From positions 62,001 to 126,000 of the forward strand of contig CAIXHP010000032.1 of assembly GCA_903919315.1 (NCBI GenBank): DNA of 64,000 bases, in the 5' to 3' direction. The notes under the pieces were generated by a model. It was not told the DNA's origin. It saw only the letters and a program-made list of their open reading frames with translations, and ran no database searches. Source of the DNA: an uncultured Pseudomonadota bacterium. Its GTDB lineage: Bacteria > Pseudomonadota > Alphaproteobacteria > UBA9219. Below are positions 35,394 to 44,808 of this stretch, one piece after another. The position numbers and the translations under genes are program-made. Every line of letters starts with the position of its first letter. Position 1 is the stretch's first letter.

Positions 35394-36617
35394 TTAGGTA
35401 GCGGAGTTCTGGTAGTATTTGACGCCACCGCCGACATCGACGTAATTGCCGCCATTGCGCGAGAACATCAGGAAACCGACCTGACCGTTCTTTGCATAAG
35501 CGGAATCCGTGAAGCGGAAGAAGCTGTACGCCAGAGCGTCGCGGATCATGTAGAAGCTGAAATCGCCAAACAGGATCGACTTTGCGTTCGCGGCCATCAC
35601 GGCGACATCCTGATTGATCGCAACCGGGAAGCCGAGAATCGTGTTGGCCATCGGCCCCACAATCCCGTCATAGCCCGGCAGGAAGACCGGACGGCCCGCC
35701 GTGTCTTTCAGCTTACGGACGACCTTCAGCGATGCGTCGTTCATCATAAACCGGCACCGATTAAGGGCGCGGTAGGCTGGATCAACGGAATGGACGAGGT
35801 CGATCAAATCGTCAAAGATGACCGTGGTCGTTTGGCCCGTCGTGCCGACTTTGCCGGACGCGGCCGCCGTCACGATGCCGCGCGGTTCGCTTGTGCCGGT
35901 GCCAACCGTAAACTTTGTGTTGGTAATACGACCCAAGCGTTGCACAAGACGATTGCGAATGAACGCTTCGATATCGACGGACGAATCCTGCAACAATTCA
36001 AAAGGCACGGTAACCGGCTTTGAGCTGTATTTGTAGGTATTCAACGCAACGGAACCAAAAACGATGTCGGCGGACGCGGCGACAGCCGTGTTTTCCGCGA
36101 CCTGTTCGCCGGTTTCCGAAGTACCGTCCGAGGTCGGATAGTTCATCGGGTTTCCGGCCTCGGTTTGCAGCACGGTTGATACCTCGCGCATTCCGCCGAA
36201 CGTCTTGAGCGCATCGGCAATGGCCTTCGCGACTTCCGTTTGCACGGTGAAACCGCCTTCGGAACCTGTCGTCGTGCTCATCGTGTTGCGGATCTGCGCC
36301 CAATCATCATTGGTCATCACCTGATCGCCGCCCCGCAGCCATTTAGCAAAAAGCTTCGCCGCCGGCGCTTTGCCGTCACGCTCCATGCGATTTGCCGCTT
36401 CTGTGACATGGGATTCCAGCTTTTCGTCCGCCATGCGCTCATGCAAAGCCTGAATGCGGCCGATTTGAGACGAAAGATCGTCAAGAGCCTTCATGCCCTC
36501 GTCGTATTGGGCCTGAAGGGCGTTGTTCCACGTCTCTTTGCCTTGTTCGTTCAAAAGCTCGTGAAGCTTTTTTGCCTGGGCGGCATGCCGCTCGCGCAGC
36601 GCCTGAATGCTTTTCAT
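35394..36617 (-). CDS. Major capsid protein, HK97 fold
   Basis: A 407-residue precursor. Residues 1-95 form a coiled scaffold-like delta domain (HELLNEQGKETWNNALQAQYDEG), to be removed by the protease encoded next; the capsid domain begins near NTMSTTTGSEGGFTVQTEVA and ends NGGNYVDVGGGVKYYQNSAT. Landmarks of the family are ELLQDSSVDIEAFIRNRLVQ and MNDASLKVVRKLKD. The ATG at 36617 has GGAG five bases upstream; the open frame beyond it overlaps the protease gene. Confidence 0.94.
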   Translation of the reverse strand: MKSIQALRERHAAQAKKLHELLNEQGKETWNNALQAQYDEGMKALDDLSSQIGRIQALHERMADEKLESHVTEAANRMERDGKAPAAKLFAKWLRGGDQVMTNDDWAQIRNTMSTTTGSEGGFTVQTEVAKAIADALKTFGGMREVSTVLQTEAGNPMNYPTSDGTSETGEQVAENTAVAASADIVFGSVALNTYKYSSKPVTVPFELLQDSSVDIEAFIRNRLVQRLGRITNTKFTVGTGTSEPRGIVTAAASGKVGTTGQTTTVIFDDLIDLVHSVDPAYRALNRCRFMMNDASLKVVRKLKDTAGRPVFLPGYDGIVGPMANTILGFPVAINQDVAVMAANAKSILFGDFSFYMIRDALAYSFFRFTDSAYAKNGQVGFLMFSRNGGNYVDVGGGVKYYQNSAT

Positions 36618-36675
36618 GGTAACTCCGTTTTTTAGGGTTATGCCGCGTTCGCGGGGGTTCTGCTGGCGCTGACGC

Positions 36676-37419
36676 TCAGGCAGCTTTTTCGACGATCCGC
36701 AGTTTCCGGCGGAGAGCGTCAATATCGGGAAGTGCTTTTTCTTCAGTCGTTGCGGCCACAGGCGCGGCTTCCGGCGCTACGCTTTCCGGCGCGTGTGCGT
36801 ATGCGCTCATATCCCAGTTTGCCTTATTCTTTGGCGCGTCCTCGGCGATTTTGTCGGCGAAACCGTTGTCAACGGATTCTTGTGCCGAAAACCACGTTTC
36901 CTCCGCCATCCAATCCGCAATAAGCGCGGGCGCTTTTCCCGTGCGGTAAGCGTAAGTTTGCACCAGCGTGCCATCAAGCTTTTCAAGGAGCGAAGCGACG
37001 CTCAAAAGATCATCGGCATTGCCTACAGCGATTGTCCACGCCTTGTGGATCATGAAAAAACCGCCCTTGGCGATCACGATTTCATCCGCTGACATCGCCA
37101 GAAAGCTCGCGGCGCTAGCCGCATAGCCGTCGATATGCGCAATAACCTTTCCGGAATACTCGCGCAAAGCCTGTTCCATCGCGCGCGCGGCGAAAACATC
37201 GCCACCGGGGCTATTGATGCGCAAATGAAGAACGGGCGCGGTCGTGGTCTTGATCGTTTTAACGAAGGATTCCGCCGAAACGCCGCCCCATATCTCCGCG
37301 TCGAGATCGGTTGCCACGATCATGTCATAAATGTAGAGCGTATCCGCCGCGTCATTTTTTTCGGCGCGAAAGAAGCCGGAGCGACGGTTATCCGCCAGAA
37401 GCTTGAGCATTGGGCGCAT
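36676..37419 (-). CDS. ClpP-like prohead protease
   Basis: A 247-residue serine protease of the ClpP/S14 type used for prohead maturation. LRINSPGGDVFAARAMEQAL is the ClpP-like oxyanion part; the catalytic serine is in GYAASAASFLAMSAD and the histidine in GGFFMIHKAW. A 60-residue Ala/Glu-rich tail follows, likely cleaved. The ATG at 37419 follows AAAGGGGAC; 18 further codons upstream run inside the portal gene. Confidence 0.92.
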   Translation of the reverse strand: MRPMLKLLADNRRSGFFRAEKNDAADTLYIYDMIVATDLDAEIWGGVSAESFVKTIKTTTAPVLHLRINSPGGDVFAARAMEQALREYSGKVIAHIDGYAASAASFLAMSADEIVIAKGGFFMIHKAWTIAVGNADDLLSVASLLEKLDGTLVQTYAYRTGKAPALIADWMAEETWFSAQESVDNGFADKIAEDAPKNKANWDMSAYAHAPESVAPEAAPVAATTEEKALPDIDALRRKLRIVEKAA

Positions 37420-38656
37420 TGTTGTCCCCTTTGTTGAGAATGTCGCCGCCATCGATCGGCGGAAGGTTTTCAAGTTTCCGAACCTCGTTCACCGTCATAA
37501 ATCCGGGCTCTCCCGCACGTCCGATCGACATGCGATGCGCTTCATAACGACTTTTGAGGTCGCCGCGCTCGATGCCTGCGGTCGTGAATTCGGCGAAGAT
37601 GTCTTTGTCGCGAAGCGCTTTTCGGTTGATTTCCTGCTCAAACTTTCGCAAATGGCGCATGATCGTATATTTGACAAAACCGATGGACATATTTTCGACG
37701 CCGCTTCCAAAGCTCGTCGTTTTTTCGGTCATGCCGATCATAAACGGCGGGACACCAAAAATGCGCGCTATGTCCTCGATCTGAAATTGCCGCGTCGCGA
37801 TAAGCTGCGCATCTTCGGCTTTCATCGTCAGTTCTTTCAGATTAAGCCCTCCTGTCAACAGAGCGGGCTTGTGCGAGTTCGACGCGCCGCCATGGATTTG
37901 GCTCCACAACTCGCGTATTTCCTCTTTCTGTTCCATGGTCATCTCGGCGGCATCGGGCGCCGTCAGGACAAAATCAGGGCGCGCTCCGTTGGCGAAGAAA
38001 TGCGACGTGTGATCGTCAGCAGCCAGGGCGATTCCTGCCGAATTACGCAGCGCGTGTTGCAATGGTGTTCTTCCGCGCAAGCCGTTGAAACCGAGACCGG
38101 GGATGTGCAGCACGTCATCCTGATCAAGCACAAAGCGTTGGTCGCTCAGTGGATCGTTAAAAAGATATTTCATCCGCCCGTTTTCGCGCCGAACCTCGAC
38201 GTTGGAGGGATGCCATGGCTCAAAGCCAATGATTTTCGGGCTCATCGAACTTTGACGCACGATGCGCGCGAAGGCGTCGCCTTGCAGCAACAGCGATGTC
38301 GTCAGATATTCCCAAAATGTCGCCGCCGTGCAAGCCGGCGAAGGCTCTCGGTTCAAAAGCCACCACAAGTCGTGATCGGTCGCTTCGCGTCCTGTTGTTG
38401 TTTGACGAAAAATCGGCAACGGCATGCAAGAAACCGCGCCTGAGATCAGACCGACGCAGGCATAAACGGCCGAAACGCACATTGCCGTGCGTTCGTTCAC
38501 GACATAACCGCTTGGCGCTGTTGTTGCAAAACTGAAAACGTCCGCGAGAGATTGCGAAATGACGGCCTGATTTTTCACGTCTGGAACGTCATGCGCAGGC
38601 TTCTCCCCGCGCGTTCCAAAAATTCCGCGCATTTTGTTGAGCATGTTGGCCATCAC
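37388..38656 (-). CDS. Portal protein, HK97 family
   Basis: A 422-residue protein forming the dodecameric DNA gate at one capsid vertex. LWWLLNREPSPACTAATFWEYLTTSLLLQGDAFARI and LQHALRNSAGIALAADDHTSHFFANGARPDFV are family landmarks, and TRQFQIEDIARIFGVPPFMIG is the clip-region signature. Its stop lies inside the protease gene by 32 bp and its start overlaps the terminase stop by 4 bp. Confidence 0.94.
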   Translation of the reverse strand: MMANMLNKMRGIFGTRGEKPAHDVPDVKNQAVISQSLADVFSFATTAPSGYVVNERTAMCVSAVYACVGLISGAVSCMPLPIFRQTTTGREATDHDLWWLLNREPSPACTAATFWEYLTTSLLLQGDAFARIVRQSSMSPKIIGFEPWHPSNVEVRRENGRMKYLFNDPLSDQRFVLDQDDVLHIPGLGFNGLRGRTPLQHALRNSAGIALAADDHTSHFFANGARPDFVLTAPDAAEMTMEQKEEIRELWSQIHGGASNSHKPALLTGGLNLKELTMKAEDAQLIATRQFQIEDIARIFGVPPFMIGMTEKTTSFGSGVENMSIGFVKYTIMRHLRKFEQEINRKALRDKDIFAEFTTAGIERGDLKSRYEAHRMSIGRAGEPGFMTVNEVRKLENLPPIDGGDILNKGDNNAPNAQASGG

Positions 38657-40293
38657 AGGATCACAATCCCCGGTACGGGTTTCGGTTTTGGCGAGTCGCC
38701 TGCGGTCGCGCGCCCTAGCGCCATAATCAGCGCCACGATCCCATCGATACGATCCGGCGACCTCGCTTTGTCCGGCTTGATGTTACCGCCCTCATCATTT
38801 TTTTTGGCCACGTTAGCCGCATTCCAACGCGCGATTGGATGGCCGCCGTGATACAGTTTGTTGCCGGCTATCACCATGCGTTCAAGTTCCGCCGAGGGCG
38901 AAGCCATTGACAAAAAGCCCTGCCCAAACTGGGTAAGGTGGATGCCTTCTTCCATCAGGTTGTTGACAATCTCGCCTGCAAAAGTCCTGTCGTAGGCGAG
39001 TTCGATAAGATCATACTGGCTGGCGACGTTGAGAATTTCTTTCTCAACATATTTGAAATCCGTCGTATCGCCCGGCGTGGCCGTAATGAAGCCGTGGTCG
39101 CGCCAAATGTTGTAAGGCACGCGATCACGTTTTGAGCGTTCGCGGATGTTTTCTTCGGGACACCAAAACCAAAACAGGACAATCCATTTTTCGTCGTCGT
39201 TAAGCGGGGGGAACAACAACGCGAGCGCCGTGAGGTCGGACACGCGCGCCAGATCAAGGCCACCGAAACAACGCCGTCCGCGAAGTTTTTCTTTTAGTTC
39301 TTCAAGACCCCCTTTGACTTCTTCAAGCGGCGTATCGCGGTGCGGGCCTCCAAGGTTCCATTTTTCAATCGGTAGCCACCGCTTCACACTTTCAACCCAG
39401 ACATTCAAATGCAGACGCAAAAACGTATCCAAATAGCTCGGCTGGCTCTTGCACTTTTCGACCTGCTTTTGCATATAGTCGATATTGATCGACTTCCCAA
39501 GGTTCGGATTTGCTTTTTCCCAGACGCGAGGGTCTTTGTGGTCGTCTTCTTTATCGGCGGCGTAGATGACGGGAAGGAATTCATCATCAGGAATAACTTT
39601 GTCGCGCACTTGCTCGGCGTGACGGTGCTGGTCATAACAAATTGAATGCTTATCCGTTCCTGCCGTCGTGATGATGACTTCAAGTGGCTGCGACCGCGCC
39701 CCGGTCGACGTGTGCATGACGTCAAAGAGCATTCGATCTCTGAACGCGTGGAACTCATCATAAATGATCCCGCTCGCGCTCAACCCATCCTTGTTGCCGT
39801 AATCAGAGGAAAGAACCTTGTAACTCTGACCGTATTTTTGATTGAAGATGCTTAACTTACTTGCCAGCGTGCGATCGACCAGTGATGGCGAAAGTTTGCG
39901 CATCCGCACCGCTTCATTAAAGCAGATGCCAGCTTGATCCTTTCCATTTGCAACAGAATAAACTTCGGCGCCAGCCTCGCAGTCGCAGAAGGTCAGATAA
40001 AGGGCAATTCCGGCCGCAAGCTGCGTTTTTCCGTTCTTGCGGGGAATCTCAATGTAGACGATGCGAAATCTTCGCGTTCCGTCACTTCTTCTTTTCCATC
40101 CGAATATGGCTCGCACAAGGCTTTGCTGCCATGGCTCTAGGGAAAACGGCTGTCCGCTCCATTTTCCTTTTGTGTGTTTAAGGTAGCGTGGGAAAAACGC
40201 GCAGGCACGCGCGGCGGCAGACTCATCGAAATAGTGTTCATCGGTCGCCGTTTCACGCGCCCATACTTCGGCATCGAAAATTGATTCCGTCAT
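38653..40293 (-). CDS. Terminase large subunit
   Basis: A 546-residue packaging motor. The ATPase N-terminal domain has the Walker A-like EIPRKNGKTQLAA (about residues 83-95) and Walker B SGIIYDEFHAFRD. The C-terminal RNase H-like nuclease has GGLDLARVSDLTALALLF and a later conserved acidic DKARSPDRIDG. The sequence type fits HK97/lambda-like terminases that cut at specific cos sites. The ATG follows the TerS stop by 5 bp. Confidence 0.94.
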   Translation of the reverse strand: MTESIFDAEVWARETATDEHYFDESAAARACAFFPRYLKHTKGKWSGQPFSLEPWQQSLVRAIFGWKRRSDGTRRFRIVYIEIPRKNGKTQLAAGIALYLTFCDCEAGAEVYSVANGKDQAGICFNEAVRMRKLSPSLVDRTLASKLSIFNQKYGQSYKVLSSDYGNKDGLSASGIIYDEFHAFRDRMLFDVMHTSTGARSQPLEVIITTAGTDKHSICYDQHRHAEQVRDKVIPDDEFLPVIYAADKEDDHKDPRVWEKANPNLGKSINIDYMQKQVEKCKSQPSYLDTFLRLHLNVWVESVKRWLPIEKWNLGGPHRDTPLEEVKGGLEELKEKLRGRRCFGGLDLARVSDLTALALLFPPLNDDEKWIVLFWFWCPEENIRERSKRDRVPYNIWRDHGFITATPGDTTDFKYVEKEILNVASQYDLIELAYDRTFAGEIVNNLMEEGIHLTQFGQGFLSMASPSAELERMVIAGNKLYHGGHPIARWNAANVAKKNDEGGNIKPDKARSPDRIDGIVALIMALGRATAGDSPKPKPVPGIVIL

Positions 40294-40298
40294 GGCGA

Positions 40299-40832
40299 TT
40301 AGTGGCGAACGGCGAAATCAAAGTAACTTTCATCCGAGAACGGCCCCTCAGGCATCTTCGGCTTATTCGGATCGACCGATTCTTTATCAGTGCCAGGCAA
40401 AACAAGTTGACGCGGATCGGATGACATTTGCGAAGCGACGCGCGTTCGCGCCGACGGCGTAAGTCCGAACTCGATTAGATACTGGCGCATAAGGCGCAGG
40501 CTGTCGTTTTTCATCTGCACAGACGGGTTTTTCTTAAACAGACCGTTGACCTTTTGCACGCGCCCGTACTTTTTGATGTGCTCTTGCGCCGCATAATAGT
40601 CGGACAGACATTCGCAGTAGGCGATGAACGCTGTCCGGTCGATTTTCGTCAACAGCCCGATCTTGTCGAGCTGGGGCGCAAGTCGATCCCATTCATCGCT
40701 CGCGATTTTCGTAAGTCCTTTCGGCTTTTCCGGAAGGCCGATATCGGGACGCGGCTCGTCTTTAGGTAAAGCTCTTTTTCCCGGATTTCCTGCAAGCTCT
40801 TTAAGCGCCGTTGGCTTTGCTTTTCTACCCAT
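40299..40832 (-). CDS. Terminase small subunit, P27 family
   Basis: A 177-residue DNA-recognition subunit: MGRKAKPTALKELAGNPGKR is the P27-family opening, and LTKIDRTAFIAYCECLSDYYAAQEH the helical core. It recognises the packaging site, often in or near its own gene. The 116-bp gap to the HNH gene upstream contains a G-run at about 40943-40949 on the minus strand and would be a likely place for cos. Confidence 0.92.
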   Translation of the reverse strand: MGRKAKPTALKELAGNPGKRALPKDEPRPDIGLPEKPKGLTKIASDEWDRLAPQLDKIGLLTKIDRTAFIAYCECLSDYYAAQEHIKKYGRVQKVNGLFKKNPSVQMKNDSLRLMRQYLIEFGLTPSARTRVASQMSSDPRQLVLPGTDKESVDPNKPKMPEGPFSDESYFDFAVRH

Positions 40833-40948
40833 ACGTCACAAACATCATTGTCTGATGTCCAAAAAAAGTTTTCTCGATTTCGCGGCGATGCGCGTGGTAC
40901 TGGACACGCGGTCTAGAAGACGAAGGCGCCAGACTTTTTGCCCCCCCC

Positions 40949-41359
40949 CTACCCTTCGATGGGGTAGCCTTCGGGCGTACACCCAAGGCTTGCGCGTCCT
41001 GATTTTTCGAGCCTCTGTTTGTACGAGTTGTGGCAGTTCGCGCAAAGCGACTGCCAGTTTTTACTATCCCAAAAGAGTTTCATGTCTCCGCGATGCGGTG
41101 CGATGTGATCGACAACATGCGCTTCGGCAACGCGCCCACGCTTTTGGCAAGGCAAGCAGAGCGGATGCTTGCGCAAGAAAGCGGCGCGGGCCTTTTGCCA
41201 GGCATAACCATAACCGCGATCGATAGGTGATCCGCGCTTACTATCGCTCTCCTTCCGCCGTGCCCGCTCTGCATCAACAGCATGACGCTCACAATACCGA
41301 CCGTCCGCCAGATCGCCGCAGCCGGGATGGCGGCAAGGTCTCTTAGGTTTCCACGGCAT
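40949..41359 (-). CDS. HNH endonuclease of the packaging module
   Basis: A 136-residue protein. MPWKPKRPCRHPGCGDLADGRYC carries zinc-binding cysteines, and HVVDHIAPHRGD with SLCANCHNSYKQ is the HNH active site (His, Asn, His). HNH proteins next to terminases stimulate cleavage at cos in HK97-like phages. The ATG at 41359 was preferred because the family begins MPWKPKRPC; the open frame extends to 41464, but the added part lies over a terminator. Confidence 0.9.
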   Translation of the reverse strand: MPWKPKRPCRHPGCGDLADGRYCERHAVDAERARRKESDSKRGSPIDRGYGYAWQKARAAFLRKHPLCLPCQKRGRVAEAHVVDHIAPHRGDMKLFWDSKNWQSLCANCHNSYKQRLEKSGRASLGCTPEGYPIEG

Positions 41360-41390
41360 GGCGCGATCATCTTCTGGATTTGAAAAACAA

Positions 41391-41421
41391 AAAGCCGCGC
41401 AGAACGTATCTGTGCGGCTTT
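41391..41421 (-). terminator. Terminator between early and late leftward transcripts
   Basis: Read leftward, AAAGCCGC pairs with GCGGCTTT; an inner CAGA/TCTG stem extends the hairpin across one A-C mismatch, and it is followed by TTTTTGTTTTT. It lies between the last early gene (stop at 41491) and the HNH gene (start 41359). Only 31 bp separate it from the HNH start. Confidence 0.8.
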
Positions 41422-41490
41422 CTTGATGATCTAAAACCGCTCTTGACGCGGCTTCGCTTAGCATGACGTTTCTAGGTTAAAAAACGTGAC

Positions 41491-42117
41491 CTAGTCAAGC
41501 TGAATTTTGAAGTCGTCTTCCAATGTGGTTCGCCAGCGCTTTGCCATGGCTTCAAGGCCGCGCCGTAATGTCCGGATTCGCGCGGCTGACCCAAGCGCTT
41601 CGTCGTTGCCACAGACCGCAATAACGGCAAGCTTTTGCAAAGCGGAAAGAGCCTGAAGCCCCTGCTTAACACGACGATCTGCCCATTTGTGACGATCCAA
41701 ACGCTCTTCAAGCGACATCGGATCAAAGCAGTCGATGCGTTGCGCCGACAAATCCTTTGTAACGACCGACATGCCATAGGCCGCCGACAGCCACGCTGTG
41801 CGGAACACCAGCCCGGCCTTGTACGCGGCCTCGCCGATGTGGCCTTTGACATGATAGCGATCCAGCCAGCATTCGCACACGGCGCGATCAACACGCACGA
41901 TGGTGGCGTGCAGTTCGTTGAGCGGATCAGCTACGCTCACCCCAGCCACAAACATGCCGCCGTTCTGGCGTTCGCGCTCCGGTATGGCGACTTGGCGCGG
42001 CAATGACGGTGAGGGCTTCAGGCGTTGGTATCTGGATCGCGTCTTCGACTTGGACGGCATCGGTAACTCCCTGCGAGGCTGGACGGTGGCGGCGGTGGCG
42101 GTGTGGCTGAAACTCAT
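41491..42117 (-). CDS. Phage protein of unknown function, possible late regulator
   Basis: Up to 208 residues. Start at 42117 overlaps the preceding stop as ATGA; an ATG at 42060 has a better ribosome site (AGGGAG, 7 bases) and would give 189 residues. The N-terminus is basic; the middle HATIVRVDRAVCECWLDRYHVKG and the end RVKQGLQALSALQKLAVIAVCGNDE look all-helical. It is the last gene of the early operon, immediately before the terminator and packaging genes, where late activators such as ArpU or RinA often lie. That position is the only reason for the guess. Confidence 0.65.
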   Translation of the reverse strand: MSFSHTATAATVQPRRELPMPSKSKTRSRYQRLKPSPSLPRQVAIPERERQNGGMFVAGVSVADPLNELHATIVRVDRAVCECWLDRYHVKGHIGEAAYKAGLVFRTAWLSAAYGMSVVTKDLSAQRIDCFDPMSLEERLDRHKWADRRVKQGLQALSALQKLAVIAVCGNDEALGSAARIRTLRRGLEAMAKRWRTTLEDDFKIQLD

Positions 42118-42878
42118 GGCGCATACCCGAACTCGCGCTGGACGTGCTCCGGCACCCTGCACCCGGCCATCCCCGGCCTGCTCGCGCCGTAAACATCATC
42201 GATCCAGACGTTGTGCGCGACGAATCCCCTCATCCGCGCCCGCCACAGGATGTCGTCCTCGCTGGGATCGAAGCCGTAGTCGCCCCCGCCCCCTCGCGCC
42301 GCCCGAGAGACCCCCCTCCAATCTTTCTGTTTTCTGTCTGAATCTTCCTTCGCTGATCTCTTTAATGGTTCTATTACAGTTCTGGGTGCAGGAGATTCAC
42401 CCATAAACGCCGTGGTTTGCACCCTTGAAGGCACGTCTATCCCCTTGTCAGGCCTTGCAAATTCGGCCTCAGGAGCATCGTCGCGCCGAGCCGCGTCCGC
42501 ATAGTCCAAATCCATGCCCATCGCGAGCCTCCACTGGCGGGTGTATTCCCTCTGGCAGGCAAGCGGACGCACCCCCTTCGCGTCGAGTTGCCGGATGCGT
42601 TTTTCGGTCAGCTGGGTCAGATGTGGGATGTTGGTTAAGATATACAGCGACGATTGCTTACGCCGCGTCTGGGTGTCGAGATAGCCCATCACCTCGAGCT
42701 TGCGGATGACGAGCTGCACCGTACGCTCCGACAGGCTGCACAGCTTGGCGATATAGGCCACCGAAGGCCAGCAATAGCCATAGTCGTTGGCGTTGTCCGC
42801 CAGCTTGTTCAAAACGATCTTGACCGTGTGGCCGAGGCCCTCAATCGTCCAGACCGCGTTTGTGTAGCGTATTGCCAT
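42114..42878 (-). CDS. Helix-turn-helix replication initiator/organiser protein
   Basis: A 254-residue protein. A winged-helix domain occupies about residues 1-100: KIVLNKLADNANDYGYCWPSVAYIAKL, then CSLSERTVQLVIRKLEVMGYL, a design shared by phage O-like initiators and DnaD-type organisers. A charged, disordered linker leads to a C-terminal conserved block (FDPSEDDILWRARMRGFVAHNVWIDD). Its neighbour DnaB supports a role in loading the replicative helicase. The ATG at 42878 has a GGGGG ribosome site. Confidence 0.78.
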   Translation of the reverse strand: MAIRYTNAVWTIEGLGHTVKIVLNKLADNANDYGYCWPSVAYIAKLCSLSERTVQLVIRKLEVMGYLDTQTRRKQSSLYILTNIPHLTQLTEKRIRQLDAKGVRPLACQREYTRQWRLAMGMDLDYADAARRDDAPEAEFARPDKGIDVPSRVQTTAFMGESPAPRTVIEPLKRSAKEDSDRKQKDWRGVSRAARGGGGDYGFDPSEDDILWRARMRGFVAHNVWIDDVYGASRPGMAGCRVPEHVQREFGYAP

Positions 42879-42948
42879 ATGTCCCCCTGTCGTTTTCCCA
42901 AAATGTTCCCACGGCGGCGCGGACCGCCTTGACCCGCGCCGCCCCGCC

Positions 42949-43293
42949 TCAGTTGATGCTGCTGTGCGCCGCATGCATTGGCATCGGCTCGTCGTCCGGC
43001 AGCGGATCGTCGTTGAGCTGCCAACAATGCCCGCCGGGCCGCAGCCGGATGTTGTCCGGGTCAGCGTCCATCGTGATCATGTAGACCCCCGCCATATCCT
43101 CAAGGATCTTCACGACTTTCTTTTCCTTGATCTCGGTGCCAAAAGCGACGCGCTTGAGCGTCGTGCAGAGCCGCTCACCGTTGGCGCGCGCCAGATCGAT
43201 GTCGTGACAAATTTTCAGCAGCACCAACCGCTCTTCCGCCGAAAAACTGAATGTGTTCCATGCCAAATCGGTGTGATAACGCTCATACCCCAT
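42949..43293 (-). CDS. Early phage protein of unknown function
   Basis: A 114-residue acidic protein, MGYERYHTDLAWNTFSFSAEERLVLLKICHDIDLA, which reads like a small helical domain followed by a beta segment (VYMITMDADPDNIRLRPGGHCW). It lies between the replication initiator and DnaB. I do not recognise a family. A second in-frame ATG 11 codons upstream is less likely because it lacks a ribosome site. Confidence 0.65.
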   Translation of the reverse strand: MGYERYHTDLAWNTFSFSAEERLVLLKICHDIDLARANGERLCTTLKRVAFGTEIKEKKVVKILEDMAGVYMITMDADPDNIRLRPGGHCWQLNDDPLPDDEPMPMHAAHSSIN

Positions 43294-43344
43294 GGTCTTT
43301 ATCTCCCTACACAGGCTTCCCACCACGCCGGAAGCGTCGGCGCA

Positions 43345-44808
43345 TTACAGCTCCGTTGCCTCATCCAGTTGCGGCGACGGTTCATAAAAATGGCACCGCC
43401 ACCCCTCAAACCGGGCGCGGACGGTTCCGGTGTTTCCAGTGCGATTTTTGGCGACGATGATCTCGCCGAGATGGCGCGATTTTTCCAACTCCGCCGACCA
43501 CCGCGCGTGGCGGTCGTTGAATTTCTCTTCACTCTCTCCGTCTTTGCGGCGCGGATCGGAACGAACGAGGTAATATTCTGGGCGGTAAACGAACATGATC
43601 ACATCGGCATCCTGCTCGATGGAGCCGCTGTCGCGCAGATCGGACATCATGGGCCGCTTGTCCTCGCGGCTTTCCACCGCGCGGTTGAGCTGCGACAACA
43701 GCAGCACAGGGATATTCAGCTCCTTGGCCAGACTTTTTAACGCAGCGGTAATTTGTCCGACCTGCACCGCCTGATTGGCCCTCAGGTCTTCCGAGCGAAT
43801 AAAGCCCAAGTAATCGATCACAAGTATACTGAGGCCATAACGGCGCTTATGGCGTTTGGCGCGACCGCGAATTTGCGCGACGGTGAGGCCGCAGCTGTCG
43901 TCAATCGCCAGAGGCCATGAGGCAATTTCGGTCTTGGCTTTAAAAATCTTGCCGAATTCGTCCTGCGTCAGGCCCGCCCGCTGGCGATCCGTGGGGATTC
44001 CGGTTTGCCGCGCGATCAGACGACCCATGATTTGGCTGCGCGACATCTCCATGGATTGCACCAACGCTTTCGCGCCGGTCTGGGCGACATTGACCGCCAT
44101 GGTGAGGCACAAAGCGGTCTTGCCCATGCTAGGCCGACCGGAAAGGACATACAGGTTTCCGCCTTCGAACCCGCCCAGCATTTTATCAAGCGTCGGCAGG
44201 CCGCAGGGCACGCCGCTGAGGCCGTTGCCGCGCCGCATCGCGTCCTCAATCGTGGCCATGGTTTCGTCATAGGCCGTGGCCATGTTGACCGCGCCGCCGC
44301 CCTCGCGAACCTCAGCCAGAGCGTACAGGCGCGTTTCCGCCGCGCCGATCAAATCATCGGCGTTTTCCGGCGGAGCGCTCTCGTTCCGCGCCATCGCCGC
44401 GACCTCGTCGGCATAGTCCAGCAAGCGCCGCCGCACCGCCAAATGGTGGATCAGCCGCGCGTAATCCACCACGCCGTCGAGCGTGATGACGCTGGCCACC
44501 AGATCGGCCAAATACCTACCGCCGCCTAGTTTTACCAGCGCCGCGTCCGCGTCGAACATCCCGCGCAGCGTGTGCGCGTCGGCGGTGCGTCCGGCATCGA
44601 TGGTCTTGGCTATCGCGTCATACAGCCGCGCATGCAGCGGGTTGTAAAAATCGTCCGCCGTAACGATTTCAAATGTTTTAAAGTATTGTTGGTTGCTGTG
44701 AAGTAATGCTCCAAGGAAATATTGTTCCACCTCTTCGTTGTGCGGCGGCGGCAACGCCGCAGCGTCCTTCCCGCCTTGCACGACTGTAAAGGCAGGCGTT
44801 AAGGTCAT
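43345..44808 (-). CDS. Replicative DNA helicase, DnaB family
   Basis: A 487-residue protein. The N-terminal helical DnaB domain starts at HNEEVEQYFLGALLHSNQ; the RecA-type motor has Walker A SGRPSMGKT (223-231), Walker B LVIDYLGF, and the DnaB-specific LLLSQLNRAVESREDKRPMMSDLRDSGSIEQDADVI. It encircles the lagging-strand template at the phage replication fork. It overlaps the ParB-like gene by 4 bp. Confidence 0.95.
   Translation of the reverse strand: MTLTPAFTVVQGGKDAAALPPPHNEEVEQYFLGALLHSNQQYFKTFEIVTADDFYNPLHARLYDAIAKTIDAGRTADAHTLRGMFDADAALVKLGGGRYLADLVASVITLDGVVDYARLIHHLAVRRRLLDYADEVAAMARNESAPPENADDLIGAAETRLYALAEVREGGGAVNMATAYDETMATIEDAMRRGNGLSGVPCGLPTLDKMLGGFEGGNLYVLSGRPSMGKTALCLTMAVNVAQTGAKALVQSMEMSRSQIMGRLIARQTGIPTDRQRAGLTQDEFGKIFKAKTEIASWPLAIDDSCGLTVAQIRGRAKRHKRRYGLSILVIDYLGFIRSEDLRANQAVQVGQITAALKSLAKELNIPVLLLSQLNRAVESREDKRPMMSDLRDSGSIEQDADVIMFVYRPEYYLVRSDPRRKDGESEEKFNDRHARWSAELEKSRHLGEIIVAKNRTGNTGTVRARFEGWRCHFYEPSPQLDEATEL

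Noticed and set aside
35046..36023. 325-codon plus-strand frame opposite the capsid gene
   Set aside because: It is antisense to the well-supported capsid and connector genes and has shadow-type composition.
41472..41894. 140-codon minus-strand frame
   Set aside because: It overlaps the 41491-42117 gene in another frame, is Arg/Cys/Ser-rich and has no ribosome site.
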